A stretch of 64,000 nt of DNA from Actinomadura physcomitrii (GTDB lineage Bacteria; Actinomycetota; Actinomycetes; Streptosporangiales; Streptosporangiaceae): the NCBI RefSeq assembly GCF_008923205.2, contig NZ_WBMS02000019.1, positions 1 to 64,000 of the forward strand. Direction: 5' to 3'. Below the pieces are notes generated by a model. It saw only the letters and a program-made list of their open reading frames with translations, was not told where the DNA came from and ran no database searches. Below, in pieces: positions 1 to 8,560 of the stretch; the first letter of the stretch is position 1; every line of letters starts with the position of its first letter. The position numbers and the translations under genes were made by a program.

Positions 1-761
1 GCCGCCGCGTCCGCGAGGCGCTCGCCGGCGCCCTCGGCCTCGCGCAGCTCGCCGCCGGCAGCGGCGCCGGCGCGGCGCCGCCCGCGCGGCTGCCGTCCCG
101 GCGGACGGCAGGGCGCCGCTTCGGCACCCTGCGCGTCCCGCTCGACGAGGCTCGCGAGATCGCCCGGCGGCACGGCACCCGCGTCTCGGACGTGGTGATG
201 TGCGCGGTCGCGGGCGCGCTGCGGCGGACCGTCCGGTTCCCGGCGGGGGAGGCGCCGCGCAAGTGCCGCGTCGCGGTGCCGCTGATGATGCGGGCGCCCG
301 GCCAGGGCATGGAGGGCAACCACACCACCGCCGTCATGGTCGACCTGCCGATCGGCCCGATGCCGGAGCGCGAGCGGCTCGCCGAGATCGCCCGGCGCAG
401 CCGGGTGCTGCGCTCCGGCACCCGCGCGCTCGCCGCGTGGTTCGTGATGCGGCAGGTCGGGCGGCTGATGCCGGCGCCGCTGCACGCGCGGTTCGCGCGG
501 GCCGTCTACGGCGGCCGGTTCCTGCAGGGGATCGTGTCGAGCCTGCCGGCCAGCCGCGAGCGGCTGCTGCTGACGGGCGTCCCGGTGACCGGCGTGTACC
601 CGGTCGTCCCGCTCGCCCCCGGCGCGCCGCTCGCCGTCGCCGCGCTCGGCGTCGACCGCGAGCTGTGCTTCGGCATCTGCGCCGACACCGGGCTGGTGGA
701 CGACGCCGGCGCCCTCGCCGCCGCCGTCCGCGAGGTCGTCCGCGAGCTGCGGGACACGTGA
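1..761 (+). CDS. Wax ester synthase/diacylglycerol acyltransferase (WS/DGAT), C-terminal part
   Basis: Partial gene, cut at its 5' end by the window edge; the frame is open from base 3. The visible ~250 residues match the C-terminal (DUF1298-like) half of WS/DGAT acyltransferases, with a conserved run around VYPVVPLAPGAPLAVAALG followed by a FGICADTGLV segment. The HHxxxDG catalytic motif would lie upstream and cannot be checked. The family transfers acyl-CoA chains to diacylglycerol or fatty alcohol to make storage lipid. It converges on hpnH with only 34 bp between, so it is not part of the hopanoid operon. The family call rests on the C-terminal pattern only. Confidence 0.75.
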   Translation, partial: RRVREALAGALGLAQLAAGSGAGAAPPARLPSRRTAGRRFGTLRVPLDEAREIARRHGTRVSDVVMCAVAGALRRTVRFPAGEAPRKCRVAVPLMMRAPGQGMEGNHTTAVMVDLPIGPMPERERLAEIARRSRVLRSGTRALAAWFVMRQVGRLMPAPLHARFARAVYGGRFLQGIVSSLPASRERLLLTGVPVTGVYPVVPLAPGAPLAVAALGVDRELCFGICADTGLVDDAGALAAAVREVVRELRDT

Positions 762-795
762 TCAGGCGCCGCCGGTCACACGCTCCGCACGCTGA

Positions 796-1800
796 TCACA
801 CGCTTCGCACCGCGCGGAGCGACTCCTTCAGCGAGCCCATCGTCGCGAACACGGCGGTGGGCTCGTAGCCGCAGTGCGCCATGCAGTTGGCGCAGCGGTC
901 GTCGCGCCCGCGGCCGTAGGCGTCCCAGTCGGTCTCCTCGAGCAGCTCCTTATAGGACGCGGCGTAGCCGTCGTCCATCAGGTAGCAGGGACGCTGCCAG
1001 CCCTTCAGCGAGTACGACGGAATCGCCCACGCCGTGCACGGGAAGTCGACCCTGCCCTCGAGGAAGTCCAGGAACAGCGGCGAGTGGTTGAACCGCCAGC
1101 GCTTGCGGTTGCCGCCCGCGAACGCCTTCTGGAACAGCGCCCGCGTCTCCTGCACGCCGAGGAAGTGGTCCTGGTCGGGCGCCTTCTCGTAGGCGTACGC
1201 CGGCGAGATCATCATCTGGTCGACGCGCAGGTCGTCGTTGAGGTAGTCGAGGACGTCGATGACGGTCTGCGGGGTGTCGGTGTTGAACACGGTGGTGTTC
1301 GTGGTCACCCGGAACCCGCGCTCCCGGCACATCCGGATCGCCGCGACCGCCTCGTCGAACACGCCCTCCTTGCACACCGACGCGTCGTGCCGCTCGCGCA
1401 GCCCGTCGATGTGCACCGCCCACGCGAAGTACCGGGACGGCGCGAAGTCGTCGATCTTCCTCGGGATCAGTGCGGCGTTCGTGCACAGGAACACGTACCG
1501 CTTCATCCGGATCAGTTCGCGGACCAGCTCGCCGATCTGCGGGTGCATCAGCGGTTCGCCGCCCGCGATCGACACCATCGGCGCACCGCACTCGCGGATC
1601 GCCGCGACGGCCTGCTCGACCGGCATGCGCTGCTTGAGCACGTCCGCCGGATGCTGGATCTTGCCGCAGCCCGCGCACGCCAGGTTGCAGGCGAACAGCG
1701 GCTCCAGCTCGACGATGAGCGGGAACTTCTTCCGCCCCGCCAGCTTGTTGCGCAGGACGTACCCGCCGACGCGCAGGCTCTGGCGCAGTGGCATGGCCAT
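796..1800 (-). CDS. hpnH: Adenosyl-hopene transferase HpnH (radical SAM)
   Basis: 334 aa, the usual HpnH length. The radical-SAM cluster motif CxxxCxxC is present as CNLACAGC at Cys38, Cys42 and Cys45, and the N-terminus (PLRQSLRVGGYVLRNKL) is HpnH-like. HpnH couples a 5'-deoxyadenosyl group to diploptene to give adenosylhopane, the first side-chain step of C35 hopanoids. A Cys-rich C-terminus (CANCMAHC) resembles a SPASM-type region. Last gene of the minus-strand operon; its ATG directly follows the shc stop with no gap, so translation is probably coupled. HpnG and later tailoring genes are not in the window. Confidence 0.95.
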   Translation of the reverse strand: MAMPLRQSLRVGGYVLRNKLAGRKKFPLIVELEPLFACNLACAGCGKIQHPADVLKQRMPVEQAVAAIRECGAPMVSIAGGEPLMHPQIGELVRELIRMKRYVFLCTNAALIPRKIDDFAPSRYFAWAVHIDGLRERHDASVCKEGVFDEAVAAIRMCRERGFRVTTNTTVFNTDTPQTVIDVLDYLNDDLRVDQMMISPAYAYEKAPDQDHFLGVQETRALFQKAFAGGNRKRWRFNHSPLFLDFLEGRVDFPCTAWAIPSYSLKGWQRPCYLMDDGYAASYKELLEETDWDAYGRGRDDRCANCMAHCGYEPTAVFATMGSLKESLRAVRSV

Positions 1801-3729
1801 TTAGGAACCGATCTCCTTCACGTAGCGGCCCAGCGCCGACAGCGGGAACACCAGGCGGTACAGGTGGTAGTTGATGTAGAAGTCGCCGGGGAACCCGGTC
1901 CCGGTGAAGTGCTCCTCGTCCCACGTGCCGTCGGGGCGCTGGCGCTCGACGAGCCACCGCACGCCCCGCTCGACGGCCCGGCCGCGCTCCCCGGCCGCGA
2001 GCAGCGCCAGCAGCGCCCACGCCGTCTGCGACGCGGTCGACACGCCGTGCCCGACCCATTCCGGGTCGCGGTAGGAGCGCAGGTCCTCGCCCCAGCCGCC
2101 GTCCTCGCGCTGGTAACGCTCCAGCCAGCGGACGGCCCGCCGGATCACCGGCTTCTCCGGCCGGACGCCCGCCGCGACGAGCGCGGGCACGACGCTCCCG
2201 GTGCCGTAGACGTGGTTGGCGCCCCACCGGCCGAACCAGGACCCGTCGTCCTCCTGCGCCCTCAGCAGCCACACCACGGCCCGCTTCACCAGCGTCGAGT
2301 CGGCCATGCCGCGCAGGCTGAGCGCCTCCACGACGTGCGCGGTGACGTCGGCGGACGGCGGGTCGATGACCTCGCCGAAGTCGCAGAACGGCAACCGCCG
2401 GCACAGCGCGCGGGTGTTGTCGGCGTCGAACGCGCCGAACCCGCCGTCCCGCGACACCATCCCGGCCATCCACCGCACGCCGCGCTCGATCGCCGGCTCG
2501 GCCTCCGGACGGCCGACGCGGCCGAGCGCGAGGACGGCCTCGGCGGTGTCGTCGGTGTCGGGGTAGTAGTCGTTGTCGAACTCGAACGCCCAGCCGCCCG
2601 GCGGCAGGTCGGGGCGGCGCACCGACCAGTCGCCCGGCCCCCGCACCTCCTCGCCGAGCACCCACTCGGTGGCCGCCTCCAGCGCCGGATGGTCCGCCGG
2701 GACGCCCGCGTCGACCAGCGCGTTCATCGCCAGCACGGTGTCCCAGACGGGGGACTGGCAGGCCTCCAGCCGGCGGCCCTTCGCGTCCCGGATGGTGAAG
2801 CGCTCCAGCCCCTCCAGGCCGCGCCGCACCACCGGGTGGTCCAGCCCGTGGCCGAGCAGGTGCAGCGCGAGCAGCGAGTACACCCACGGCGGCTGGATGC
2901 CGCCCCACGACCCGTCCGGCTCCTGCCGCGCGATGATCCACTCGCCGGCGCGGCGCAGCGCCGCCTTGCGCAGGCCGGGCAGCGGCCGCCGCTCGTAGAC
3001 GCGCAGCGCCCGGTCGAGCGCGCCGAACGCCTCGTCCCAGCCGGGCAGGCCCCACCTCCCGCGCCGCCCGCGCCGTACCGGGCGCCCCGACCGCAGCTCC
3101 TCCAGCGCGAACGGCAGCGGCCGGACGGGCCGCTTCGCCGCGACGACCGTCAGCGGGACGATCGTCTGCCGCGCCCAGCACGCGAAGTCGTAGACGTTCA
3201 GCGGGAACCAGCGCGGCAGGAACACCATCTCCGGCGGCACGACCGGCAGCTCGTCCCACGGCCAGTGCCCGAACATCGCCAGCCAGAAGCGGGTGAAGAC
3301 GCGGGTGGCGGGGATGCCGCCCTCGCCCCGGATGAACGCGGCGGCGCGGCGCATGTGCGGGGCGTCCGGCTCGTCGCCGGCCAGCCGCAGCGCCACGTAC
3401 GCCTCGACGGTCGTGGACAGGTCCGGCGGCCCGTCGTGGAAGTTGGCCCAGGTGCCGTCGGGCGCCTGCTGCGAGCGGATCCAGCGGGCCGCCTCGCGGG
3501 TGTCGTCGGCGGTGCGGATGCCGAGGAACTCGCGCAGCAGCAGGTCCTCGGCGTCCATGGTCACGTTGGTCTGCAGCTCGCCCTTCCACCAGCCCTCGGG
3601 CGCCTGGAGGCCGAGGAGGTGGTCGCGGGCGGCCGCCATCGCCTCGGCGGGCGTGCGGGCCGCCCCGGCGGACGCGGCGGTCGCGGTGGGTTCGGTCGCG
3701 GTGGTCTCGGTTGGTTCGGTCGCGGTCAT
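1801..3729 (-). CDS. shc: Squalene-hopene cyclase
   Basis: 642 aa, class II triterpene cyclase of the inner membrane face that converts squalene to hopene and hopanol. The catalytic acid motif DxDD is present as DTDD at residues 391-394, and many QW-type repeats (for example QxPDGSWGG and REDGGWGED) run along the chain. An open frame continues upstream into the prenyl synthase gene, but the start is placed at the ATG at 3729 because it forms a TGATG overlap with the preceding stop. The N-terminal 25 residues are a low-complexity Thr/Ala/Glu stretch. Flanked by its substrate pathway (hpnC/D/E) and by hpnH, so the assignment is firm. Confidence 0.96.
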   Translation of the reverse strand: MTATEPTETTATEPTATAASAGAARTPAEAMAAARDHLLGLQAPEGWWKGELQTNVTMDAEDLLLREFLGIRTADDTREAARWIRSQQAPDGTWANFHDGPPDLSTTVEAYVALRLAGDEPDAPHMRRAAAFIRGEGGIPATRVFTRFWLAMFGHWPWDELPVVPPEMVFLPRWFPLNVYDFACWARQTIVPLTVVAAKRPVRPLPFALEELRSGRPVRRGRRGRWGLPGWDEAFGALDRALRVYERRPLPGLRKAALRRAGEWIIARQEPDGSWGGIQPPWVYSLLALHLLGHGLDHPVVRRGLEGLERFTIRDAKGRRLEACQSPVWDTVLAMNALVDAGVPADHPALEAATEWVLGEEVRGPGDWSVRRPDLPPGGWAFEFDNDYYPDTDDTAEAVLALGRVGRPEAEPAIERGVRWMAGMVSRDGGFGAFDADNTRALCRRLPFCDFGEVIDPPSADVTAHVVEALSLRGMADSTLVKRAVVWLLRAQEDDGSWFGRWGANHVYGTGSVVPALVAAGVRPEKPVIRRAVRWLERYQREDGGWGEDLRSYRDPEWVGHGVSTASQTAWALLALLAAGERGRAVERGVRWLVERQRPDGTWDEEHFTGTGFPGDFYINYHLYRLVFPLSALGRYVKEIGS

Positions 3730-4760
3730 CAGTGGTCCCGGCGGGTGACGAAGGCGGCGATGCGGAGGAACTCGGCGCGGACGGGCTCGGGCAGCGGGGC
3801 GGACGCCAGGTGCGCGGCGGCGCTCGCGATCCGCTCGTCGGCCGCCGCCTCGGCCCAGGCCCGGCCCCCCGCCGCCTCGACGAGCGCGGCGGCCTCCGCC
3901 AGATCCTCCTCGTCGGGGTCCTCGGGATCCTCGGGGTCCGGCGGCCGGGCGTACAGCTCGGCGAGCCGCGCCCCCTCCGGCGTGCCGGAGTTCAGCGCGG
4001 CCACCACCGGCAGCGACATCTTCCGCGACCGCAGGTCCGACAGCGCCGGCTTGCCGGTCGTGGCGGGGTCGCCCCAGATGCCGAGCAGGTCGTCGACCAG
4101 CTGGAACGCAAGGCCGAGGTCGGCGCCGAACGCCTCCAGCGCGGCGGCCAGCGGCTCCGGCGCGCCGTCCAGCACCGCCCCGATCGCGCAGGAGCAGGCG
4201 AGCAGCGCGGCGGTCTTGTCCGCCGCCATCGCCGTGCACTCCTCCAGCCCGACCTGGCGGCGCGTCTCGAACTCCAGGTCGAGGGACTGGCCCGCGATGA
4301 GCCGCCGCGTCGCGACGGTCAGCGCCCGCGCCGCCCGCGCCGACCCCTGCCCGGGCGCCTCAAGCAGCACCTCCAGGGCGAGCGCGAGCAGCGCGTCGCC
4401 CGCGAGGATCGCGGCGGGCTCCCCGAACACCGTCCACGCCGCCGGGCGGTGCCGGCGGGTCCGGTCGCCGTCCATGATGTCGTCGTGCAGCAGCGAGAAC
4501 GCGTGCGTCAGCTCCACCGCGACCGCACCCGGCAGCGCGCTCTCCGGCGGCGCCCCCGCCGCCCGCGCCGACAGCAGCGCCAGCGCGGGGCGCAGCGCCT
4601 TCCCGGCGGGCGCCGCGAGCGGGCGGCCCTCCTCGTCGGCCCAGCCGAGATGGTAGGCCGCGACCCGGTAGGTGCGCGGATCGAGCCGGCCGACCGCGGC
4701 GCGCAGCGCCCCGTCGACCAGCCCGCGAACATCGGTCATCGAGACCGGAACGGCCGTCAT
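3729..4760 (-). CDS. Polyprenyl diphosphate synthase (farnesyl/geranylgeranyl type)
   Basis: 343 aa, trans-prenyltransferase. The first Asp-rich motif reads LLHDDIMDGDRTRRH (DDxxD) and the second QLVDDLLGIWGD, the form usual in actinobacterial short-chain synthases. It condenses IPP with allylic diphosphates. Inside a hopanoid operon the expected job is supplying farnesyl diphosphate to HpnD, although geranylgeranyl-length products are common in this subgroup and chain length cannot be read safely. The start ATG at 4760 is preceded by GAGAGGTG at about 6 bp; a second ATG lies at 4739. The stop overlaps the shc start. A 55-bp gap separates it from hpnE upstream. Confidence 0.9.
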   Translation of the reverse strand: MTAVPVSMTDVRGLVDGALRAAVGRLDPRTYRVAAYHLGWADEEGRPLAAPAGKALRPALALLSARAAGAPPESALPGAVAVELTHAFSLLHDDIMDGDRTRRHRPAAWTVFGEPAAILAGDALLALALEVLLEAPGQGSARAARALTVATRRLIAGQSLDLEFETRRQVGLEECTAMAADKTAALLACSCAIGAVLDGAPEPLAAALEAFGADLGLAFQLVDDLLGIWGDPATTGKPALSDLRSRKMSLPVVAALNSGTPEGARLAELYARPPDPEDPEDPDEEDLAEAAALVEAAGGRAWAEAAADERIASAAAHLASAPLPEPVRAEFLRIAAFVTRRDH

Positions 4761-4815
4761 GGATCACACCTCTCGAAGCGGCGGTCAGCCGGAAGAGGCA
4801 CGGCGGACGCGGCGG

Positions 4816-6135
4816 TCACCGGTCCCGCACCCCCTCCAGGTGGCGGCGGACCAGGCGGGCGGCGGTCAGGCCGCTGCGCACCGCGCCCTCCATCGTGTCG
4901 GGCCAGCCCGTGTCGGTCCACGCGCCGGCCAGGAACAGGCCGCGGGCCCGGGTCGCGGCCCCCGGGCGCGGCGACCGGCTGCCCGGCCGCTGCCGGAACG
5001 TCGCCCGCCGCTCCCGCGTCACGAACAGCTCGCGGACGCGCGCGCGCCGCGCCGCCGGCAGCAGCCGCGCCAGCTCCGGCACGAACTCCGCGCGCAGCGC
5101 GGCGGTGGGCCGGTCGATCCAGCGGTCCGCGGCCGACAGCGAGATCGCCAGGTACTGGCCGTCGCGCAGCCCCGCCACCCCCGACCGGTCGAAGATCCAC
5201 TGGACGGGGGAGCCGACCGCCGCGGCGAACGGCTCGTCCAGCACCGGCCGGTCGTACACCACGTGCACGTTGACGATCGGGCTCGCGTCCAGCTCGTGCC
5301 AGCGCAGCGGCTGCGGCAGCGCCTCGGCGGGCAGCAGCCGCGCCGCCGCCTCGTGCGGGACGGCCAGCACCACCGCGTCCGCCGCGATCGGCACGCCGTC
5401 CACGACCACCTTCGGGTCGGTGGTGACCGCCTCGACCTTCGCCTTCAGCCGGACGGTGCCGCCCATCTCCGCGATCCGGCGCAGCGCCGGGCCGCCGTGC
5501 AGCTCGCCCAGCGGGACGGTCGGGACGCCGATGTCGGCGGCGTCCGGCCGCCCGAACAGCGCCCGCCGGCACACCATCGCCGACAGGCCGAGCGCCGCGT
5601 CGCCCACCTCCGCGTTCAGCGCCGCGGTGATGAACAGCCCCCACAGCGCCTCCCGCGCCCACGGCCGCTGCCCGCGCTCGGCCAGCCACGCGCCCGCCGA
5701 GACCAGGTCCAGCGCCGGGTCGTCGGGGTCGAGGCGCTGCAGCCCCGCCGCAGCGCGCACCGCCCGCAGCCGGTCGGCGACCGGCAGGTGCGAGTACCGC
5801 GCCAGCGACGGCAGCAGATGCAGCGGGCTCGGCAGCGGCGAGCTGCGCAGCCGCGCCGGCCGCGCGCCCGGCCGCAGCACCGCGACGTCGAACCGGTCCT
5901 GCATCCGCACCAGGTGCTCGGCGCGCAGCCGCCGCAGCAGCCCCTGGTAGGCGGTGCAGCAGCGCAGGAACACGTGCTGGCCGTTGTCGACGTTCAGCTC
6001 GTCGCGGCGGAACGAGTGCGTCGCGCCGCCGAGCCACGGCCGGGCCTCCACCAGCGTGACCGGAACACCCGACTCCTGCAGGGCGATCGCGGTGCTGATG
6101 CCGGCCAGCCCGCCGCCGACGACGACGACGCTCAC
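4816..6135 (-). CDS. hpnE: Hydroxysqualene dehydroxylase HpnE
   Basis: 439 aa FAD-dependent amine-oxidase-fold enzyme. An N-terminal dinucleotide motif VVVVGGGLAGISTAIALQES is followed by an acidic strand end (LVEA), and a C-terminal FAD-site segment reads FLAGAWTDTGWPDTMEGAV. HpnE reduces hydroxysqualene to squalene as the last of three HpnCDE steps. The frame is open far upstream, but the GTG at 6135 is chosen because it makes a GTGA overlap with the hpnD stop and places the dinucleotide motif at the extreme N-terminus. Gene order hpnC-hpnD-hpnE supports the name. Confidence 0.93.
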   Translation of the reverse strand: MSVVVVGGGLAGISTAIALQESGVPVTLVEARPWLGGATHSFRRDELNVDNGQHVFLRCCTAYQGLLRRLRAEHLVRMQDRFDVAVLRPGARPARLRSSPLPSPLHLLPSLARYSHLPVADRLRAVRAAAGLQRLDPDDPALDLVSAGAWLAERGQRPWAREALWGLFITAALNAEVGDAALGLSAMVCRRALFGRPDAADIGVPTVPLGELHGGPALRRIAEMGGTVRLKAKVEAVTTDPKVVVDGVPIAADAVVLAVPHEAAARLLPAEALPQPLRWHELDASPIVNVHVVYDRPVLDEPFAAAVGSPVQWIFDRSGVAGLRDGQYLAISLSAADRWIDRPTAALRAEFVPELARLLPAARRARVRELFVTRERRATFRQRPGSRSPRPGAATRARGLFLAGAWTDTGWPDTMEGAVRSGLTAARLVRRHLEGVRDR

Positions 6136-7049
6136 CGCTCCACCCCCGTCAGCGCGCGCGCCGCGACCACGGCCTTCTGCCACGTCGGCAGCGAAACCCG
6201 CGAGCTCAGCGCCGCCGCCGGGTTCTCCGCGATGCTCTCCAGCAGCCGCCGGTAGATCCCCGCCATCGCCGCCGTGCACGCGGCGCTGCGCCGGTCCAGC
6301 AGCGGCAGCAGCCGCAGCCCCTCGGCGTACCACGCGCGCGCCCGCTCGGCCTGGAAGCCGACCAGCTTGTGCAGCCGCCACGGCGGGTCGATGAACACGC
6401 CCGACTCGTCCAGCTCCAGCGTGCAGCCGAACTGCTCCAGGTCCTCGGCGGGCAGGTACACCCGCCCCGCCATCCGGTCCTCCCGGACGTCCCGCAGGAT
6501 GTTGGTGAGCTGCAGCGCGACGCCCAGCGAGTCCGCGAGCCCCTCCGCGCGCTGCCGGCCGTCCGACCCGAACACCCCGAGCGACAGCCGCCCCACCGAC
6601 CCCGCGACCTGCTGGCAGTAGCGCAGCAGGTCGTCGAACGTCTCGTAGCGGGCGCCCCGCACGTCGCTCTCGCAGCCGTCGATCAGCTCGTCGAACGCGA
6701 CGAGCGGGATCGGGAACCGGGCCGCCGCGTCCGCCAGCGCCGTCAGCACCGGATGGCCCTCCAGCGCCCGCACGTCGGTGCGCCTGCGCAGCACCTCCTG
6801 GACGGTCAGCAGCCGCTGCCGCGACCGGTCCAGCAGGTCCAGCCGCACGCACGCCGGCTCCGGGCCGTCCCCGATGTCGTCGACGCCGCGCGCGAACGCG
6901 TAGATCGCGCTCATCGCGCGGCGCCTCGGCGGCGGCATCAGCCGGATCCCGTAGGAGAAGTTGCGGGCCTCCTCGCGCACCACCCGCTCGCAGTGCCGAT
7001 ACGCCCCCGCGACCTCGTCGGTCCGCTCCCACGTCCCTGAAACCGTCAT
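6132..7049 (-). CDS. hpnD: Presqualene diphosphate synthase HpnD
   Basis: 305 aa, squalene/phytoene synthase family. The first Asp-rich motif DDIGD lies at residues 57-61, and the second reads NILRDVREDRMAGRVYLP. HpnD joins two farnesyl diphosphates to presqualene diphosphate. It starts 3 bp after the hpnC stop and overlaps hpnE by 4 bp. It is distinguished from hpnC by order and by the NFSYGIRLMPPPRRRAMSAI segment typical of the HpnD branch. The two paralogues, about 300 aa each, probably arose by duplication. Confidence 0.93.
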   Translation of the reverse strand: MTVSGTWERTDEVAGAYRHCERVVREEARNFSYGIRLMPPPRRRAMSAIYAFARGVDDIGDGPEPACVRLDLLDRSRQRLLTVQEVLRRRTDVRALEGHPVLTALADAAARFPIPLVAFDELIDGCESDVRGARYETFDDLLRYCQQVAGSVGRLSLGVFGSDGRQRAEGLADSLGVALQLTNILRDVREDRMAGRVYLPAEDLEQFGCTLELDESGVFIDPPWRLHKLVGFQAERARAWYAEGLRLLPLLDRRSAACTAAMAGIYRRLLESIAENPAAALSSRVSLPTWQKAVVAARALTGVER

Positions 7050-7052
7050 CGC

Positions 7053-7955
7053 TCAGCCCCTTCCCAGTGCGCGCGCCCACCCGGCCAGGACTGCGGCCCG
7101 GCGGGGACGCGGCGGATGCGCGAGCACGTCGTAGCGGGCGCCGGCCAGCGCCGCCAGCGCCGCCCGCCCGCCCGCCACGTAGCCGCCCACGGCGACCCGG
7201 GCCCATCCGGACAGTCCCCTCATCAGCGGCGCGGCGCCGCGGTCCAGCAGGTCGCGGGCGCGCCCGGCCTCCAGGGCCAGCACCCCGCGCAGCCGCGTCG
7301 GCGTCGTCCGGCGCGCCAGGTCGGCGTCCTCGCAGCCGAACCTGCGCAGGTCCTCGGCCGGCAGGTAGACGCGCCCGGCGCGGTGGTCCTCCGCGACGTC
7401 CTGGCAGTGCTCGATGATCTGCAGCGCCGTGCAGACCCGGTCCGACGCCCCCTCCAGCCCGGCGTTCTGAGCGCCGAACACGTGCAGCACGACGCGGCCG
7501 ACCGGATCGGCCGACAGCGCGCAGTACTCCACCAGCTGCTCGAACGTCTCGTAGCGGTGGACGACCTGGTCCTGCCGGTTCGCCTCGACCAGCCGCCGGA
7601 ACGGCTCGGCCGGGATCCCGTGCGCGTGCACCGTGCCCGCCAGCCGGCGCAGCTGCGGCAGCTTCGGCGTCCCGCCCTTGTAGACCAGGTCCAGGTCGTC
7701 GTCGACCAGTGCCAGCAGGTCCGCGCGCTGCGCGGGCGGCGCCTCGTCCCCGATGTCGTCGACGAGCCGCGCGAAGCCGTACACGGCGCGCAGGTCGGCC
7801 TGGTGCCGGGCGGGCAGCAGCCGGGCGGCGACCGGAAAGTTCTCCCGGGCCGCCAGCGCGTCCAGCATGCGGTCGTGGTCGAACGCGCTCCAGGGTGAAT
7901 CGGTGATCACCTTTGTGGGATTCGCCGGTCCCGGCACTAAAGAAACTCTGGCCAA
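7053..7955 (-). CDS. hpnC: Hydroxysqualene synthase HpnC
   Basis: Up to 300 aa, squalene/phytoene synthase family; converts presqualene diphosphate to hydroxysqualene. Key segments are ENFPVAARLLPARHQ, the first motif VDDIGDE (Asp66, Asp67 and Asp70 from the listed start) and the second motif HCQDVAEDHRAGRVYLP. First gene of the hopanoid operon. The start is uncertain: the longest frame begins with TTG at 7955, GTG codons lie at 7934 and 7910, and none has a good ribosome site, so the mRNA could be leaderless. The conserved part begins near residue 36, so all three starts keep the domain intact. Confidence 0.9.
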   Translation of the reverse strand: MARVSLVPGPANPTKVITDSPWSAFDHDRMLDALAARENFPVAARLLPARHQADLRAVYGFARLVDDIGDEAPPAQRADLLALVDDDLDLVYKGGTPKLPQLRRLAGTVHAHGIPAEPFRRLVEANRQDQVVHRYETFEQLVEYCALSADPVGRVVLHVFGAQNAGLEGASDRVCTALQIIEHCQDVAEDHRAGRVYLPAEDLRRFGCEDADLARRTTPTRLRGVLALEAGRARDLLDRGAAPLMRGLSGWARVAVGGYVAGGRAALAALAGARYDVLAHPPRPRRAAVLAGWARALGRG

Positions 7956-8073
7956 GGTATGGACTTATTGAAGCGCCGCGCGTCCCGGGCTGAACCGTTC
8001 CAGAGTCCCTGGCGTCTGGGCCATTGAACTGCCCATCATTCGCGTGCAGGCCGTTGAGAGAGGAAGTCCGGAC

Positions 8074-8488
8074 ATGCGGGGGACCGGCACGCGTTGGGGG
8101 ACGATGGTGGGGCTCACGGGGGTGAGCATGGTCCTGGCCGCCGGCTGCGGGAACGCAGCCCTGCTCCGAGCCGGCGGTGTTCTATCGCGAATACAGCTGC
8201 TATGAGGAAAAAGGGCGAGCTGTTCCCGAATGCGGCGGGACAGATGACCTATGCCGAGTTCGGCACGCCGGCCCGGGCGACCGCCTACGGAAACCAGGCG
8301 AAGACGAACATCTCGGCCGTCGCGGTGCTGGTCTCGGACAACACCGCCGTCACCGTGAACATCGGCTATCTCGGCGTCAACAAACTGACGCTGCTGAAGC
8401 AGGTCCAGGAGGGCTGCGGCGGCTGCGGCACCATCATCACCGGCCCGCCCGCCTCCGACCCCGTCCCGGCCACATCGACAAGTCCTGA
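8074..8488 (+). pseudogene. Frameshifted secreted lipoprotein gene
   Basis: Frame 1 from the ATG at 8074 (GGAAG upstream) encodes a lipoprotein signal ending LAAGC, then stops at 8203. Sense continues in frame 2 from about 8153 (PCSEPAVFYREYSCYEEKG), then in frame 3 from about 8205 (GELFPNAAGQMTYAEFGTP to QVQEGCGGCGTIIT) with codon usage like real genes, and possibly back in frame 2 near 8465 to end GHIDKS and a stop at 8486-8488. A hairpin follows. At least two, probably three, single-base indels split one gene of about 135 residues with five or six cysteines. Either a decayed gene or assembly errors next to short homopolymers. Family not recognised. Confidence 0.6.
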
Positions 8489-8491
8489 CCA

Positions 8492-8516
8492 GCGGCGGGA
8501 CTCGTCCCGGTGCCGC
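8492..8516 (+). terminator. Hairpin after the broken lipoprotein gene
   Basis: GCGGC-GGGAC-TC-GTCCC-GGT-GCCGC can fold into an interrupted stem with a two-base loop, four bases after the frame-2 stop at 8486-8488. No T-tract follows. Its position supports 8488 as the original gene end. Confidence 0.35.
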
Positions 8517-8560
8517 CGGAACGGCCGCGCTGTCGTATCAGAGCCGCAGGCCCCGGCTCG

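Noticed and set aside
874..4656. Very long plus-strand open frame opposite hpnH-shc-prenyl synthase
   Set aside because: Arg/Pro/Val-rich translation with no domain, antisense to three well-identified genes; a by-product of high GC.
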